NCBI RefSeq assembly: GCF_018402495.1
Contig: NZ_JAGYIU010000001.1
Location: forward strand, 434,001-498,000
DNA length: 64,000 nucleotides
Source of the DNA: Pseudoalteromonas sp.
GTDB lineage: Bacteria > Pseudomonadota > Gammaproteobacteria > Enterobacterales > Alteromonadaceae
Reading direction: 5' to 3'
Shown here: positions 37,116 to 46,736 of the stretch, piece by piece
Position numbering within the stretch: position 1 is the first letter of the stretch
How the letters are laid out: each line of letters starts with the position of its first letter
Program-made: the position numbers and the translations under genes
Notes under the pieces: model-generated
Database searches by the model: none
Told to the model about the DNA's origin: nothing
The model's input: only the letters and a program-made list of their open reading frames with translations

Positions 37116-39924
37116 ATATAATGGACTAAAGCCCGTAAAGCGTTGTTGGGTTAGGCATGAAAAGTTGGGTGATGGGTTAGTGCAGCAAGTTATGGAAGGT
37201 TTAGATGGGGTTACTTTAAAAATCCATTGGCCGGCGCTGGGTCGTCAAACATTAGAATTACTTTCATCAGTTGGTTCAGGTTTTAAGGTTGGTATGGAAG
37301 TGCAGCACGTCCCAGTTTCGAATAGTGAAAAATCACTAGGAGAAGGTGTTGTTCTTAAAACACAGGAAATTGCAGGCTTTCATCAAGTATTGGTTAGTTT
37401 TTCAAACACAGGCACAACTCTATGGCTACCTTTTGAAAGACTAGCCTGGATAAAAGGGGTTAAGCACCGCTTCTGCACACAAGATTTTGGTGATGAGACC
37501 TCACCTGAAAAGTTTAGATTAAAAGTATTGGCGCACGCTATTGAAAATTGGAATGAGAATACTGGTTCTTTATCCCGTATGCATATTGATCCTTTACCGC
37601 ATCAGGTGCATTTAGTGCATCATATTTTAGCATCGGGCCACGCTAACTGGCTCATTGCTGATGACGTAGGCCTAGGTAAAACTATTGAAACAGGCATGCT
37701 AATTAATGCACTAAAGCAGCGCGGCCTAGCAAAGCGTGTCTTATTAATTACCCCTGCAGGCTTAACCACTCAATGGAAAGAAGAGCTATTTCATAAGTTC
37801 GAATTAAGCGATTTCAGAATATATGACACTGACTTTTCAATTGGAGAAGCCCGTGAATGGGGTATGTATAAATATGTTATTGGCTCAATAGATAAGTTTA
37901 AAGATGAGAGACATTTAGATAAATTACTCAGGGCTGATGACTGGGACTTGGTGATATTTGATGAAGCGCATAGGTTAAGTAGACGGCAGTATGGATTACA
38001 GTTTGATGTATCCCATAGGTTTCAATTAGCAAATTTTTTACGATCAAAAACAAGGGATATGCTGTTATTAAGTGCAACGCCTCACCAAGGTAAACCAGAT
38101 AAGTTTCAAAGTTTATTAATGTTACTTAACCCAGATAAAAAAGAAGAAATACAGACTCTTTCATTAAACCCTGAAATTCTCTCAGAAATGATGATTAGAA
38201 ATAATAAATCTGATGTAACTGACATTGAAGGGAATTTTATTTTTAAAGGTAAAACGACTAGAGCAATTAGAGTTCCTCATGATGATTCAATGAGGGCATT
38301 TGACGAGTCGCTTCAGTCATATTTAAGAAAGGGTTATTTAACTGCTAATGAAATGGGGCAAACCGGTTATGCGATTGGCTTTGTTATGACTGTTTATAGA
38401 AAACTTGCTGCTTCGAGTGCAAAGGCTATTAACAAAGCCCTTAGGAATCGAAAATTGCGCCTAATTGAAGCATCAAAGTCATTTTATGAAGATAGTGAGT
38501 TTTTTGAAGATGAACGCTATTTGGGCGAAGTAGAAGAAAATGAAGTTTTGAGTTTAAAAAATAAAGAGTTTTTTGCAGGTGAGCTTGAACAACTCGATGT
38601 ATTAATTGCAGAAAGCGAAGAAGTACTGCAATGTGATCCTAAACTAAAAGAATTTACAGATACTTTAATACCTTCAATTTTAGCCAGTAATAGGGCTGAG
38701 AAAGTTTTAATCTTCACAGAGTATCGCTCAACCCAAGAATATTTAAAAAATGCTTTAGAGCAGAGTTTGGGAATGGGATGTGTCGACTTAATTAATGGAT
38801 CTATGAAGCATAATGACCGGAGAAGTGCCATAGAAAGGTTTGAAGGTGAAGGTCAATTTTTAATATCGACTGAAGCGGGCGGTGAAGGTATTAACCTTCA
38901 AGAAAAATGCCACATTATGATCAATTACGATTTACCTTGGAACCCAATGCGGTTAGTGCAAAGAATAGGTCGGCTTTATCGATATGGACAAAAACATCGT
39001 GTTGTGGTTTTTAACTTGTATTCGCCTGAGTCTATGGATGACCAAATAATGGAATTAATGCAAGAAAGAATAGAGCAAGTGGTTGGCGACTTATCAACGT
39101 TGAGCGGAGAATATAACGAACGGTTGGGCGAAGATATAATGGGTGAAATTGCAGACCTTGTTGATGTTGAAAGTATTTTAGAGGATGCGATTGGAGATGG
39201 TATTACACGAACGCGTGGTCGTATTGAAGAGGCGTTGAATAAAGCAAAAAGTTCAGCATATAAACAGCGTGAATTATTTGAGCACGCTGCAGGGTATGAC
39301 CCAAATGAGATGAAAGAGGAGCTAAATATAACCTCTGAACATGTGCAGTCTTTTACGGTGGGTATGTTTGAATATTTAGGTGTTGAAATAGTTGATACAA
39401 CGCATAAAAACTTAATATGGAATATAAAGTTACCGGAAGAATACGCTGCGGAATTAGGGGTAAGAAAGACACGGTGGGAAATTACTTTTGATAGAGCCTT
39501 GTACGCAAGGCGTGGTAATTGTGAAATGATGGATTTAGATAATTTTATTTTTAAGTATTTATTAAAAAAGGCTAAATCATATGAATTTGGAGGCTTAACC
39601 GCAGCTGTAAAAGGTCTCGAAGATATTGATGGCGCAATACTTTGCTCATATTTGAAATGGCAAAATACAGTTGGTTCAAGACAAAGGCAGGAGCTAGTTG
39701 CTACTCATTTAAATGCTAATAATGATATTGAAATTAATCCACAAGCGTTTTGTGATTGGCTTAAAACACCAGCAAGTTATTCAGCACTACAGGTAAGCGA
39801 TACCACTAGCAAAATGGCATATGCCAAACTTGAAAAAGTAGTGTTTAGTATTTTAGCTAAAAAAGCAAACAGACTACTGCATCCCGAAGGAGTTCAAGAT
39901 TTAGCTGCTGGTAAGTTTGGTTAA
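37108..39924 (+). CDS. SNF2-family helicase, RapA-like
   Basis: 938 residues from the ATG at 37108, which overlaps the stop of the previous gene and has AAGGAT 8 bases upstream; an ATG further up (37009) would lie deep in that gene. The N-terminal 150 residues look like two small beta-barrel domains (LGDGLVQQVMEG-DGVTLKIHWPALG; GEGVVLK-HQVLVSFSNTG), as in RapA. The helicase core has ADDVGLGKTIETG (K191), DEAH (285-288), LSATPHQGKP (about 321), VLIFTEYRSTQ, and QRIGRLYRYGQ (618-628). These are ATP-dependent dsDNA translocases that remodel protein-DNA complexes. It is the second gene in the operon that leads to the GTPases. Confidence 0.9.
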   Translation: MNKYNGLKPVKRCWVRHEKLGDGLVQQVMEGLDGVTLKIHWPALGRQTLELLSSVGSGFKVGMEVQHVPVSNSEKSLGEGVVLKTQEIAGFHQVLVSFSNTGTTLWLPFERLAWIKGVKHRFCTQDFGDETSPEKFRLKVLAHAIENWNENTGSLSRMHIDPLPHQVHLVHHILASGHANWLIADDVGLGKTIETGMLINALKQRGLAKRVLLITPAGLTTQWKEELFHKFELSDFRIYDTDFSIGEAREWGMYKYVIGSIDKFKDERHLDKLLRADDWDLVIFDEAHRLSRRQYGLQFDVSHRFQLANFLRSKTRDMLLLSATPHQGKPDKFQSLLMLLNPDKKEEIQTLSLNPEILSEMMIRNNKSDVTDIEGNFIFKGKTTRAIRVPHDDSMRAFDESLQSYLRKGYLTANEMGQTGYAIGFVMTVYRKLAASSAKAINKALRNRKLRLIEASKSFYEDSEFFEDERYLGEVEENEVLSLKNKEFFAGELEQLDVLIAESEEVLQCDPKLKEFTDTLIPSILASNRAEKVLIFTEYRSTQEYLKNALEQSLGMGCVDLINGSMKHNDRRSAIERFEGEGQFLISTEAGGEGINLQEKCHIMINYDLPWNPMRLVQRIGRLYRYGQKHRVVVFNLYSPESMDDQIMELMQERIEQVVGDLSTLSGEYNERLGEDIMGEIADLVDVESILEDAIGDGITRTRGRIEEALNKAKSSAYKQRELFEHAAGYDPNEMKEELNITSEHVQSFTVGMFEYLGVEIVDTTHKNLIWNIKLPEEYAAELGVRKTRWEITFDRALYARRGNCEMMDLDNFIFKYLLKKAKSYEFGGLTAAVKGLEDIDGAILCSYLKWQNTVGSRQRQELVATHLNANNDIEINPQAFCDWLKTPASYSALQVSDTTSKMAYAKLEKVVFSILAKKANRLLHPEGVQDLAAGKFG

Positions 39925-39928
39925 ATCT

Positions 39929-40177
39929 ATGAAACTCCAACTTTGCGCTTCAAACGCACTTAATAAATACTCAAAGGCTGATTTACCTCGCTTGCCATAT
40001 GACTCTGGTAAACAAGCGGGGGTAAATACCCTAATTAGTGACGGCGATAATTTTAACTGGCAATTGCAGATTATTGATGACAGCTATAAGTCCCGTGAAA
40101 AAACAATCATTGTTTGTGAGGCGAATAGCCGTTTTACGTTTATACCCATTAGTTTAAAGATGAATATTAAAAAATAA
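39929..40177 (+). CDS. Small protein, weakly DUF6933-like
   Basis: 82 residues from the ATG at 39929, 4 bp after the helicase stop; a TTG at 39917 is less likely. The sequence MKLQLCASNALNKYSKADLPRLP, the central FNWQLQIID, and the C-terminal ANSRFTFIPISLK resemble, from memory, the first half of DUF6933 proteins, which are usually about twice as long. If so, this is a shortened member. No catalytic motif is visible. Its position between the helicase and the first GTPase, with 14 bp to the next start, makes it an operon member. Confidence 0.55.
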   Translation: MKLQLCASNALNKYSKADLPRLPYDSGKQAGVNTLISDGDNFNWQLQIIDDSYKSREKTIIVCEANSRFTFIPISLKMNIKK

Positions 40178-40191
40178 AATAAGGAATTTTT

Positions 40192-42387
40192 GTGATTTTT
40201 AAAGATATAAAACCGGATTTAATATATGTAGAGCTGCAAAGTGTGATTAGGGATTTGATTAACACAATTGATGCATCGGAAGTTGAAACTACAGATAAGG
40301 AAATAGCCACATTTAGCCGCAATTTACTTAATGAGTTAGATGCTAATATTGCGAGCGAATTAGATAATCTAAAAGCTAACTCAGAATGGGATACGTTTAC
40401 AGTCGCATTTTATGGTGAAACAAATGCAGGTAAATCGACTATTATTGAAACGCTGCGCATTTTACTAGCAGAACCTCAAAAAGTTTCCTCACAAAATAAG
40501 TTTAAAGAGCTTGCTAAAGCATTAAATATCGATAGCGTGTCATTTGAACAAATTAACCAAGAAATAGCCGAACTTAAAGATAGGAAAATTGTATTAGAGC
40601 AAGGTTTAAATAGTGTTAAAGACAAAAGTGCTGAAAAACTTGCCTGTCTTAATAGCGAACTAACTAAGCTTAATAAAGCTATAGATTCTAAGCTTGCAGC
40701 GTTTAATATTTTTCAAAAGATTTGGCACTTTTTTAGTAAGCTCCCTGAAGAGGCACAACTAGTTACTAAACAAGAGCAGTTTGAAAGTACAAAGTTAATA
40801 CTTGAGGATAATGTTGCCCGAGCAGAAAACGAAGTGTCTGATAATAACGAACGTTATGACGCTGCATGTTTGAAACTAGAGCATATGGAAGGCGAGTTAG
40901 AAAAGTTAGTGCCTTATGCTGACGGGGCTATTATTGGTGATGGCCGTTCTGATTTTACTTTAGACAGCCAATCTTACTTAATGCAGGGAGATGAAAGCCA
41001 CTTTACTGTTTTAGATGTGCCAGGTATTGAAGGTAAAGAAGAAAAAGTAGGAGAAAGTATTTGGAGTGCAGTACACAAAGCGCATGCTGTATTTTATGTA
41101 ACTTCTAAAGCGGCTGCACCTCAAACAGGTGATGATAAAAACAAAGGTACGTTAGAAAAAATAAAAGAGCACTTAGGTGACCAAACTGAAGTTTATAGTA
41201 TTTACAATAAACGTATTACTAACCCTTTGCAGCTGCAAAAAAGTCAACTTGTTAGCGAAAGTGAACTAGCCAGTTTAGCTGAGCTTGACGTTAAAATGAC
41301 GGAGCAATTGGGCGAAAACTACCAAGGTACTAAAAGTGTATGTGGTTTAGTGGGTTACCTTGCTGCTGCAAACTGCTTAGTAGCGGGCTCAGCAGATCAT
41401 AAACGTCAAGAAAAATTTTTGAAGGATAATAGCGAACAGCATTTATTGGATTACTGCGGGTTTACTGACTTAAAACAGTTTTTAGTTAGCGATTTAATAA
41501 AAGACTATAAAGTTAAAATCATTAAAGCCAACTTTAACAAAGCAAACCAAGTTTTAAAGGGAGCAAGTAGTAGTATTTCGGCTTTACGTGATGAAAAATT
41601 TGAACCATTACACACTAAATTAAAGGAAGAAATAGGCTCTGCTTCAGAACAATTAGATATTGCTTTAAGTAGCTTAAAAAGTAGGTTACTCACTTCAGTT
41701 GGTACGAGTGTTGATAAATTTAAATCATCAGTGCGTAAATCTGTTTATTCAGAAATTGAAGATGATATAAGCAATGATGATTTTAAATATGAACTTAAAA
41801 GAGCTATTAGTCGATCGCAAAGTCAGTTCGATGAAAGCCTACCAGAGGCAATTAATATTCAACTTAATGAGTTTGGTGAAGAGGTTAAAGGCATTGTGGA
41901 GCGTTTTCAAAAGCATGCAGGTGAATTATTAGATGCTTATTCATCTTTTGAAACCAATACAATTGCAAGCAATTTTAGTATATCTGTAGATATTGATAAA
42001 GGATTTAACGTAGCTGGGATAATTGGGTCAGTTGTTGGTGCGGTTGCACTAGCCTTGTCTGGCGTTGGTATAGCTGCGCTTGCTATAGGAGCTGTTGGAG
42101 TAGTAATTTCATTCGCAAAATCAATAGGCAGCTTTTTTAGTTCAAGCTATAAAAAGTCTCAGCAGAAAAAGACAACGGATGACAATATTTACAAAATTGC
42201 GCGCGAGCTTGAAAGCACGGCAAAAACAAATATAGACGAAGCGTTTAAAGAGCTTGAGGAAAATATTGATACCATAAAGTTTTCTTTAAAAACTCCAATT
42301 AAACACACTGCATTAATTAATAAGATACTTTCAATTTCAATTGAAAAACTTCATAAAACATCAAGACAATTAGACAAGGAATTATAA
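40192..42387 (+). CDS. Dynamin-like GTPase with C-terminal membrane hairpin, probable LeoBC
   Basis: 731 residues from a GTG with AAGGAA about 5 bases upstream. GTPase motifs: P-loop GETNAGKST (75-83), DVPG (275-278), and NKR (339-341) at the G4 position. A long coiled-coil insert (about 115-240) separates G1 and G3. The C-terminal stretch of about 607-648 is strongly hydrophobic (GIIGSVVGAVALALSGVGIAALAIGAVGVV) and could form a membrane hairpin, as in bacterial dynamins. The stop codon overlaps the LeoA start (TAATG). Paired GTPases in this order fit LeoBC-LeoA of the Eleos system and the ETEC leo locus; this assignment rests on the LeoA neighbour. Confidence 0.8.
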   Translation: MIFKDIKPDLIYVELQSVIRDLINTIDASEVETTDKEIATFSRNLLNELDANIASELDNLKANSEWDTFTVAFYGETNAGKSTIIETLRILLAEPQKVSSQNKFKELAKALNIDSVSFEQINQEIAELKDRKIVLEQGLNSVKDKSAEKLACLNSELTKLNKAIDSKLAAFNIFQKIWHFFSKLPEEAQLVTKQEQFESTKLILEDNVARAENEVSDNNERYDAACLKLEHMEGELEKLVPYADGAIIGDGRSDFTLDSQSYLMQGDESHFTVLDVPGIEGKEEKVGESIWSAVHKAHAVFYVTSKAAAPQTGDDKNKGTLEKIKEHLGDQTEVYSIYNKRITNPLQLQKSQLVSESELASLAELDVKMTEQLGENYQGTKSVCGLVGYLAAANCLVAGSADHKRQEKFLKDNSEQHLLDYCGFTDLKQFLVSDLIKDYKVKIIKANFNKANQVLKGASSSISALRDEKFEPLHTKLKEEIGSASEQLDIALSSLKSRLLTSVGTSVDKFKSSVRKSVYSEIEDDISNDDFKYELKRAISRSQSQFDESLPEAINIQLNEFGEEVKGIVERFQKHAGELLDAYSSFETNTIASNFSISVDIDKGFNVAGIIGSVVGAVALALSGVGIAALAIGAVGVVISFAKSIGSFFSSSYKKSQQKKTTDDNIYKIARELESTAKTNIDEAFKELEENIDTIKFSLKTPIKHTALINKILSISIEKLHKTSRQLDKEL

Positions 42388-44087
42388 TGGAAGCAACATT
42401 AAAAACGTTTAATACTCAAAAAGAGAGCACGCTTAATATATTAAACCAGTTGCATGCTTTTTTACTTCAGGGTGAAGGGTTGGGTATAAATATTGACTCA
42501 TCTTTAGTTAATAAATTAGATACGGCTATTAAGTCACTTTCTGATGATAATTTAAAAATAGCTTTAATAGGTGGCTTTTCAGAAGGCAAAACATCAATTG
42601 CTGCAGCATGGATGGAGCGCTTAGATCAATCAACAATGAATATTAGTCAGCAGGAGTCGTCTGATGCGGTGTCTGTTTACAATGTTAGTAATGGTCTTCA
42701 ATTAATTGATACTCCTGGACTTTTTGGTTTTAAAGAAAAAATAAATGCAGATAGCTCCGCAATAGAAAAATACAAAGATATTACTAAAAAATATGTGAGC
42801 GAAGCGCATTTAGTTTTATATGTTATGAATTCGACTAACCCTATTAAAGACAGCCATCAAGAAGACTTACAGTGGTTATTTAGAACGCTTAATATATTAC
42901 CGAGAACGGTATTTGTATTAAGTCGCTTTGATGAAGTGGCCGATGTTGAAGATATAAATGAATACAACGAAAACTTAAATGTAAAAAAAGAAAATGTTGT
43001 TAACCGTTTAAAAGACTTAATAAACCTTGATGAAAGCGAAGCTGATAGTTTGTCTGTTGTTGCAGTTGCTGCTAACCCTTTTGATATGGGAACTGAGTAT
43101 TGGCTTGATAATCTTGAAAAGTTTAAACAGCTATCTCACATTGAGTCGCTGCAAGCTGCTACAAATGAAAAAGTAGCCAGTAATGGGGGCGTTGAAAGTA
43201 TTGTTGTTGAGGCAAAAAATAGCATTGTTAGAGATGTACTCAATGAAGAGTTACCGCTGGCCATTGAAAACGACAAAAAGCTAGGCCAAGAGGTTGAAAA
43301 AATGCTTGATGTCGTAGATACAATGAAAACAAAGTTAACTAAAACACAAGGTTTAATTTCAGATTCTCGTGTAGGGTTGCGTGATTTTGTAACAAGCTAT
43401 TTTGCAGACTTGATTTTGCAAGTTCAAGGTACTGACTTAGAGACATTTAATCAGTTTTTTCAACGAGAAGTAGGTGATGGTGGGGTTGTTATTTCATCAA
43501 GATTACAAAGTGAATTTGATCGCTATTTACGCTCTGCAAACTTAGAAGTAAAAAGTATGGCATCAAGCTTTACACAAGAGGTAAACCATTTTAATGATGC
43601 TGTGCTTGGGTACGGAAAGCAAGGTGTGGATTTACTTGTAAAAAGCAATGTAATTAACAATACGTCTATTATTGCAGCTAGAGATGGAATAAAAAGTATT
43701 GCTGGTTTGGTCGGTATGGATTTGTCTAATTTACTTAAATTTAAGCCTTGGGGTGCAGTTAAAGCAGCTAATGCTATGAATGGTGTATTTGCTGCTGTTG
43801 GTATCGCCTTTGAAGCTTGGGACAGTTACAAACAAGTTCAAAGAGAAGAAAAATTTCAAGCAGCAGTAAAAGAGATGGTTAATAACTTTAATAGCCAGCG
43901 TGCGGAGCTTTTAGAACTAATAAATGGCGATGAATTTGTTTCGAAGTTTTTTCAGTCGTTTATCGAGCTTGAAAAAGGTGTAACTGAGCTTGAAAATAAT
44001 TTAGCTGGGCGTACCGAACAGCGTGATAACTTTCATAAATGGCGCATGACTGGTGAAAAGATTAAGCAAGAATTTGAAGCGGTATAA
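42387..44087 (+). CDS. leoA: LeoA-type dynamin-like GTPase (Eleos)
   Basis: 566 residues. It matches LeoA of enterotoxigenic E. coli closely throughout, as I recall that sequence: ALIGGFSEGKTSIAAAWM (P-loop, K68), LIDTPGLFGFKE (D108-TPG), YKDITKKYVSEAHLVLYVMNSTNPIK, RTVFVLSRFDEVADVED, VVAVAANPFDMG, YGKQG and KFKPWGAV. The G4 motif is RFDE instead of NKxD, as in LeoA. LeoA lacks a clear membrane segment and pairs with LeoB/LeoC; in the Eleos system, LeoA and LeoBC together protect against phage. The ATG overlaps the stop of the previous GTPase gene, so the two are translated together. A terminator 36 bp later ends the operon. Confidence 0.92.
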   Translation: MEATLKTFNTQKESTLNILNQLHAFLLQGEGLGINIDSSLVNKLDTAIKSLSDDNLKIALIGGFSEGKTSIAAAWMERLDQSTMNISQQESSDAVSVYNVSNGLQLIDTPGLFGFKEKINADSSAIEKYKDITKKYVSEAHLVLYVMNSTNPIKDSHQEDLQWLFRTLNILPRTVFVLSRFDEVADVEDINEYNENLNVKKENVVNRLKDLINLDESEADSLSVVAVAANPFDMGTEYWLDNLEKFKQLSHIESLQAATNEKVASNGGVESIVVEAKNSIVRDVLNEELPLAIENDKKLGQEVEKMLDVVDTMKTKLTKTQGLISDSRVGLRDFVTSYFADLILQVQGTDLETFNQFFQREVGDGGVVISSRLQSEFDRYLRSANLEVKSMASSFTQEVNHFNDAVLGYGKQGVDLLVKSNVINNTSIIAARDGIKSIAGLVGMDLSNLLKFKPWGAVKAANAMNGVFAAVGIAFEAWDSYKQVQREEKFQAAVKEMVNNFNSQRAELLELINGDEFVSKFFQSFIELEKGVTELENNLAGRTEQRDNFHKWRMTGEKIKQEFEAV

Positions 44088-44122
44088 TTGTAAAAAATTT
44101 AGCTGATTGCAAAAGCATATCA

Positions 44123-44156
44123 AAAGCGATGTATTATATGCATCGCTTTCTTTTTG
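44123..44156 (+). terminator. Terminator of the Eleos-like operon
   Basis: AAAGCGATG and CATCGCTTT form the stem around TATTATATG, followed by a T-rich tract. Confidence 0.85.
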
Positions 44157-44228
44157 TCTTTTGGATGAAAACACCTAACTTGGGTGTGTTTTTATTGGTT
44201 TTTTAGATTATGTAGATTCGCTATTAAT

Positions 44229-44266
44229 GTCGGGTGGCGTGGCTTTGCCACTTAACCGACCTACGT
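44229..44266. repeat. GTAGGTCGG-family repeat (inverted), right edge of the island
   Basis: Starts GTCGGGTGGCGTGGC and ends CCGACCTACG, the reverse complement of the CGTAGGTCGG found at the left edge and in hsdM. Its own arms pair into a hairpin. Confidence 0.75.
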
Positions 44267-44310
44267 TTGGTGGGTAATATGTTTTGTTTGGGTGTATGTA
44301 TTGGGGGGTA

Positions 44311-44343
44311 AAAAAGCTTGATAACGATACGTTATCAAGCCTT
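44311..44343 (-). terminator. Terminator of the M3 peptidase gene
   Basis: GCTTGATAACG and CGTTATCAAGC around ATA, with a T run on the - strand. Confidence 0.85.
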
Positions 44344-44357
44344 TGTATAGCTGCTTG

Positions 44358-46529
44358 TTACTCAACAGTTGTTGTTAAGCCTCGGCGTTTTAATAGTGCA
44401 GAGGTGTCTGGCTCTTGGCCTCTAAATGCTTTATAGGATTCCATAAGGTCACGCGAGTTGCCAACTTCAAGTATTTCTTTACGGTATTTGTCGCCTAGTT
44501 CGCGTTTTAAGCCCCCTCGCTCTTGTACATAAGCAAATGCATCGGCCGCTAAAATTTCACTCCACATGTAAGCGTAGTAGCCTGCTGAGTATCCGCCGCC
44601 CATTGAATGAGAGAAGAACGCAGATTTATAACGAGGCGGTACAAATGGTACGTCAACACCATGTTTTTTTAGTACGTCTTGTTCAAATTTTTCGATGTCT
44701 TGCAATGGTGCGTCTGCTGGTAATGAGTGCCATTCCATATCTAATAGGGCAGCAGATACATATTCTAATGTATCAAAACCTTGGTTAAAGCTGCGCGATT
44801 TAATCACTTTTTCAAGCAGTTCATCAGGGATTGGCTCACTTGTTTGGTAATGTTTAGCATAGTTTGCAATGACCTCAGGGTGCATTGCCCAATCTTCTTC
44901 AAACGTTGATGGAAACTCTACAAAGTCTCTTGAAACCGATGTGCCAGATAAGGTTGGGTATTTAACTTTAGAAAGCATACCGTGCAAGCCATGACCAAGT
45001 TCATGGAAAATAGTGGTTGTTTCATCGTAACTAATGAGTGTTGCTTCACCCTTAGGGGCTTTTTGAATGTTCATTACATTCACGACAACCGGTTTTTGCT
45101 CATCCATGCCAGATTGCTTAACAAACGAGCTCATCCATGCGCCACCACGCTTGCCTTCACGAGCAAAGTAATCTGCAAAAAAGATCGCAAGGCTTTCACC
45201 ATTTGCATCAAATACTTCATACGCTTTTACATCAGGGTGGTACACAGGTAAATCGGTACGTGGTTTAAATGTAATGCCATACAAGCGATTCATAGTAAAG
45301 AACACACCGTCTTCTAAAACACGGTTAAACTCAAAATATTCTTTAACTGCTTTTTCATCAAGGTTGTACTTATCTTGACGTACTTGCTCTGCGTAATATA
45401 GCCAATCCCACGGTTTAAGCTCAAATTGTTCGCCTGATTGGTTAATTTTTTCTTGAATATCGGCTGCTTCTAACGCTACATTTTGCGTTAGCCTTGGCAC
45501 CATGCTTGCAAACATATCAAAAACAGCTTGTGGTTTTTTAGCCATTTGCGATTCTAAACCAAAATCAGCCCAGCTGTCGTAGCCTAATAGCTTTGCTTTT
45601 TGTGCTCTTAATTGAACCAGTTGTGCAACAATATCACGGTTACTGTATTCACCATCAAGTGCACGCTCTGCAGATGCTCGCCATATTTTTTCACGTAAAT
45701 CACGATTTTTTAATGACGCTAAAACAGGCTGACGAGTTGTGTTGGTGATTTTTATTAAATATTGTCCATCGTGACCAGCTTCAGTGGCTGCATTGGCAAA
45801 TTGCTCAATTTGACCTGCTGATAACCCGTCTAACTCACTTTTGTCTTTCACTATAACCACGTTACTTTTGCTCAATGCTAATAAGTTTTGTGAAAATTGT
45901 GTGGTTAGGCTTGATAATGACGCGTTTATATCACGTATTTGCTGTTTTTGATCGTCATTAAGCTTAGCGCCAGAGCGTACAAAACGTTTGTAGTAAACGT
46001 CTAACAGTCGTGCTTGTTGTGGGTTTAATTCAAGGGCGTCGGCTTTTTCATATAATGATGCGACTTTTTTAAATAATGCATCATTTAAAAAGATGTTATC
46101 GCTGTGCGCGGCTAATTTAGGCGCAAGTTCTTTTTGAAGTTCACGGCGCTCAGGGTTTGAACTAGAGCCTGCAAGGTTGTAAAAAATGCTGCTTGCTCGG
46201 GTTAATAATTCACCACTTTGCTCTAATGCTATAATTGTATTTTCAAAGGTTGCAGGAGCGATATTATCAATAATAGCCTTAACTTGGCTCATTTGCTGCG
46301 TCATGCCTTGATTAAAAGCAGGCAGAAAGTGCTCATCTTTAATCGCATTAAAATCAGGTGTTTGGTACTGTAATGTACTTTTTTCTAACAATGGGTTTGT
46401 AGCATGTTGAGCGTGTGTTGATACCGTTTGTTGTTTGTTTTGTTGTGTCGTATCAGTGTTTACATTTGGCTCTGAACACGCTGTTAGTAAAAGCGCAGAG
46501 CTGATCGCCGTAGCGAGTAAAGTTTTCAT
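44358..46529 (-). CDS. M3-family peptidyl-dipeptidase lipoprotein (Dcp-like)
   Basis: 723 residues. An N-terminal lipoprotein signal (MKTLLATAISSALLLTAC) with the lipobox LLTAC implies a lipid-anchored periplasmic or outer-membrane protein. The C-terminal M3 catalytic domain has HELGH at about residues 509-513 with FHELGHGLHGML, plus SGTSVSRDFVEFPSTFEEDW with the third zinc ligand. E. coli Dcp (about 680 residues) removes C-terminal dipeptides; this one probably does so on peptides imported for nutrition. It has its own terminator and stands alone. Confidence 0.93.
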   Translation of the reverse strand: MKTLLATAISSALLLTACSEPNVNTDTTQQNKQQTVSTHAQHATNPLLEKSTLQYQTPDFNAIKDEHFLPAFNQGMTQQMSQVKAIIDNIAPATFENTIIALEQSGELLTRASSIFYNLAGSSSNPERRELQKELAPKLAAHSDNIFLNDALFKKVASLYEKADALELNPQQARLLDVYYKRFVRSGAKLNDDQKQQIRDINASLSSLTTQFSQNLLALSKSNVVIVKDKSELDGLSAGQIEQFANAATEAGHDGQYLIKITNTTRQPVLASLKNRDLREKIWRASAERALDGEYSNRDIVAQLVQLRAQKAKLLGYDSWADFGLESQMAKKPQAVFDMFASMVPRLTQNVALEAADIQEKINQSGEQFELKPWDWLYYAEQVRQDKYNLDEKAVKEYFEFNRVLEDGVFFTMNRLYGITFKPRTDLPVYHPDVKAYEVFDANGESLAIFFADYFAREGKRGGAWMSSFVKQSGMDEQKPVVVNVMNIQKAPKGEATLISYDETTTIFHELGHGLHGMLSKVKYPTLSGTSVSRDFVEFPSTFEEDWAMHPEVIANYAKHYQTSEPIPDELLEKVIKSRSFNQGFDTLEYVSAALLDMEWHSLPADAPLQDIEKFEQDVLKKHGVDVPFVPPRYKSAFFSHSMGGGYSAGYYAYMWSEILAADAFAYVQERGGLKRELGDKYRKEILEVGNSRDLMESYKAFRGQEPDTSALLKRRGLTTTVE

Positions 46530-46736
46530 ATGTACGTTCTCTTTTTGTTTACTTTTAATTTGTTGGCTAAAGAATACGTTGACTTAAAAGCAACTACACT
46601 TAGGTTGCGATAAACTTGAGGTTAGCTGCGATAAACAGGTTATTTACTTTTTTGATTCAACGATAGTAAGTTTTTAACGCCTCGGTGCAGTGCAATTATT
46701 TTTAGCGATGCATGGTAGGCTTTTACTTATTAAAAA

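Noticed and set aside
37108..39924. DISARM system (DrmD helicase)
   Set aside because: There is an SNF2 helicase but no DUF1998 protein, no phospholipase-D-like gene and no DISARM-type methyltransferase; the operon ends in dynamin-like GTPases.
26331..44270. Genomic island integrated at tRNA-Ser by an integrase
   Set aside because: No integrase gene, and no second copy of the tRNA 3' end was found near the right edge.
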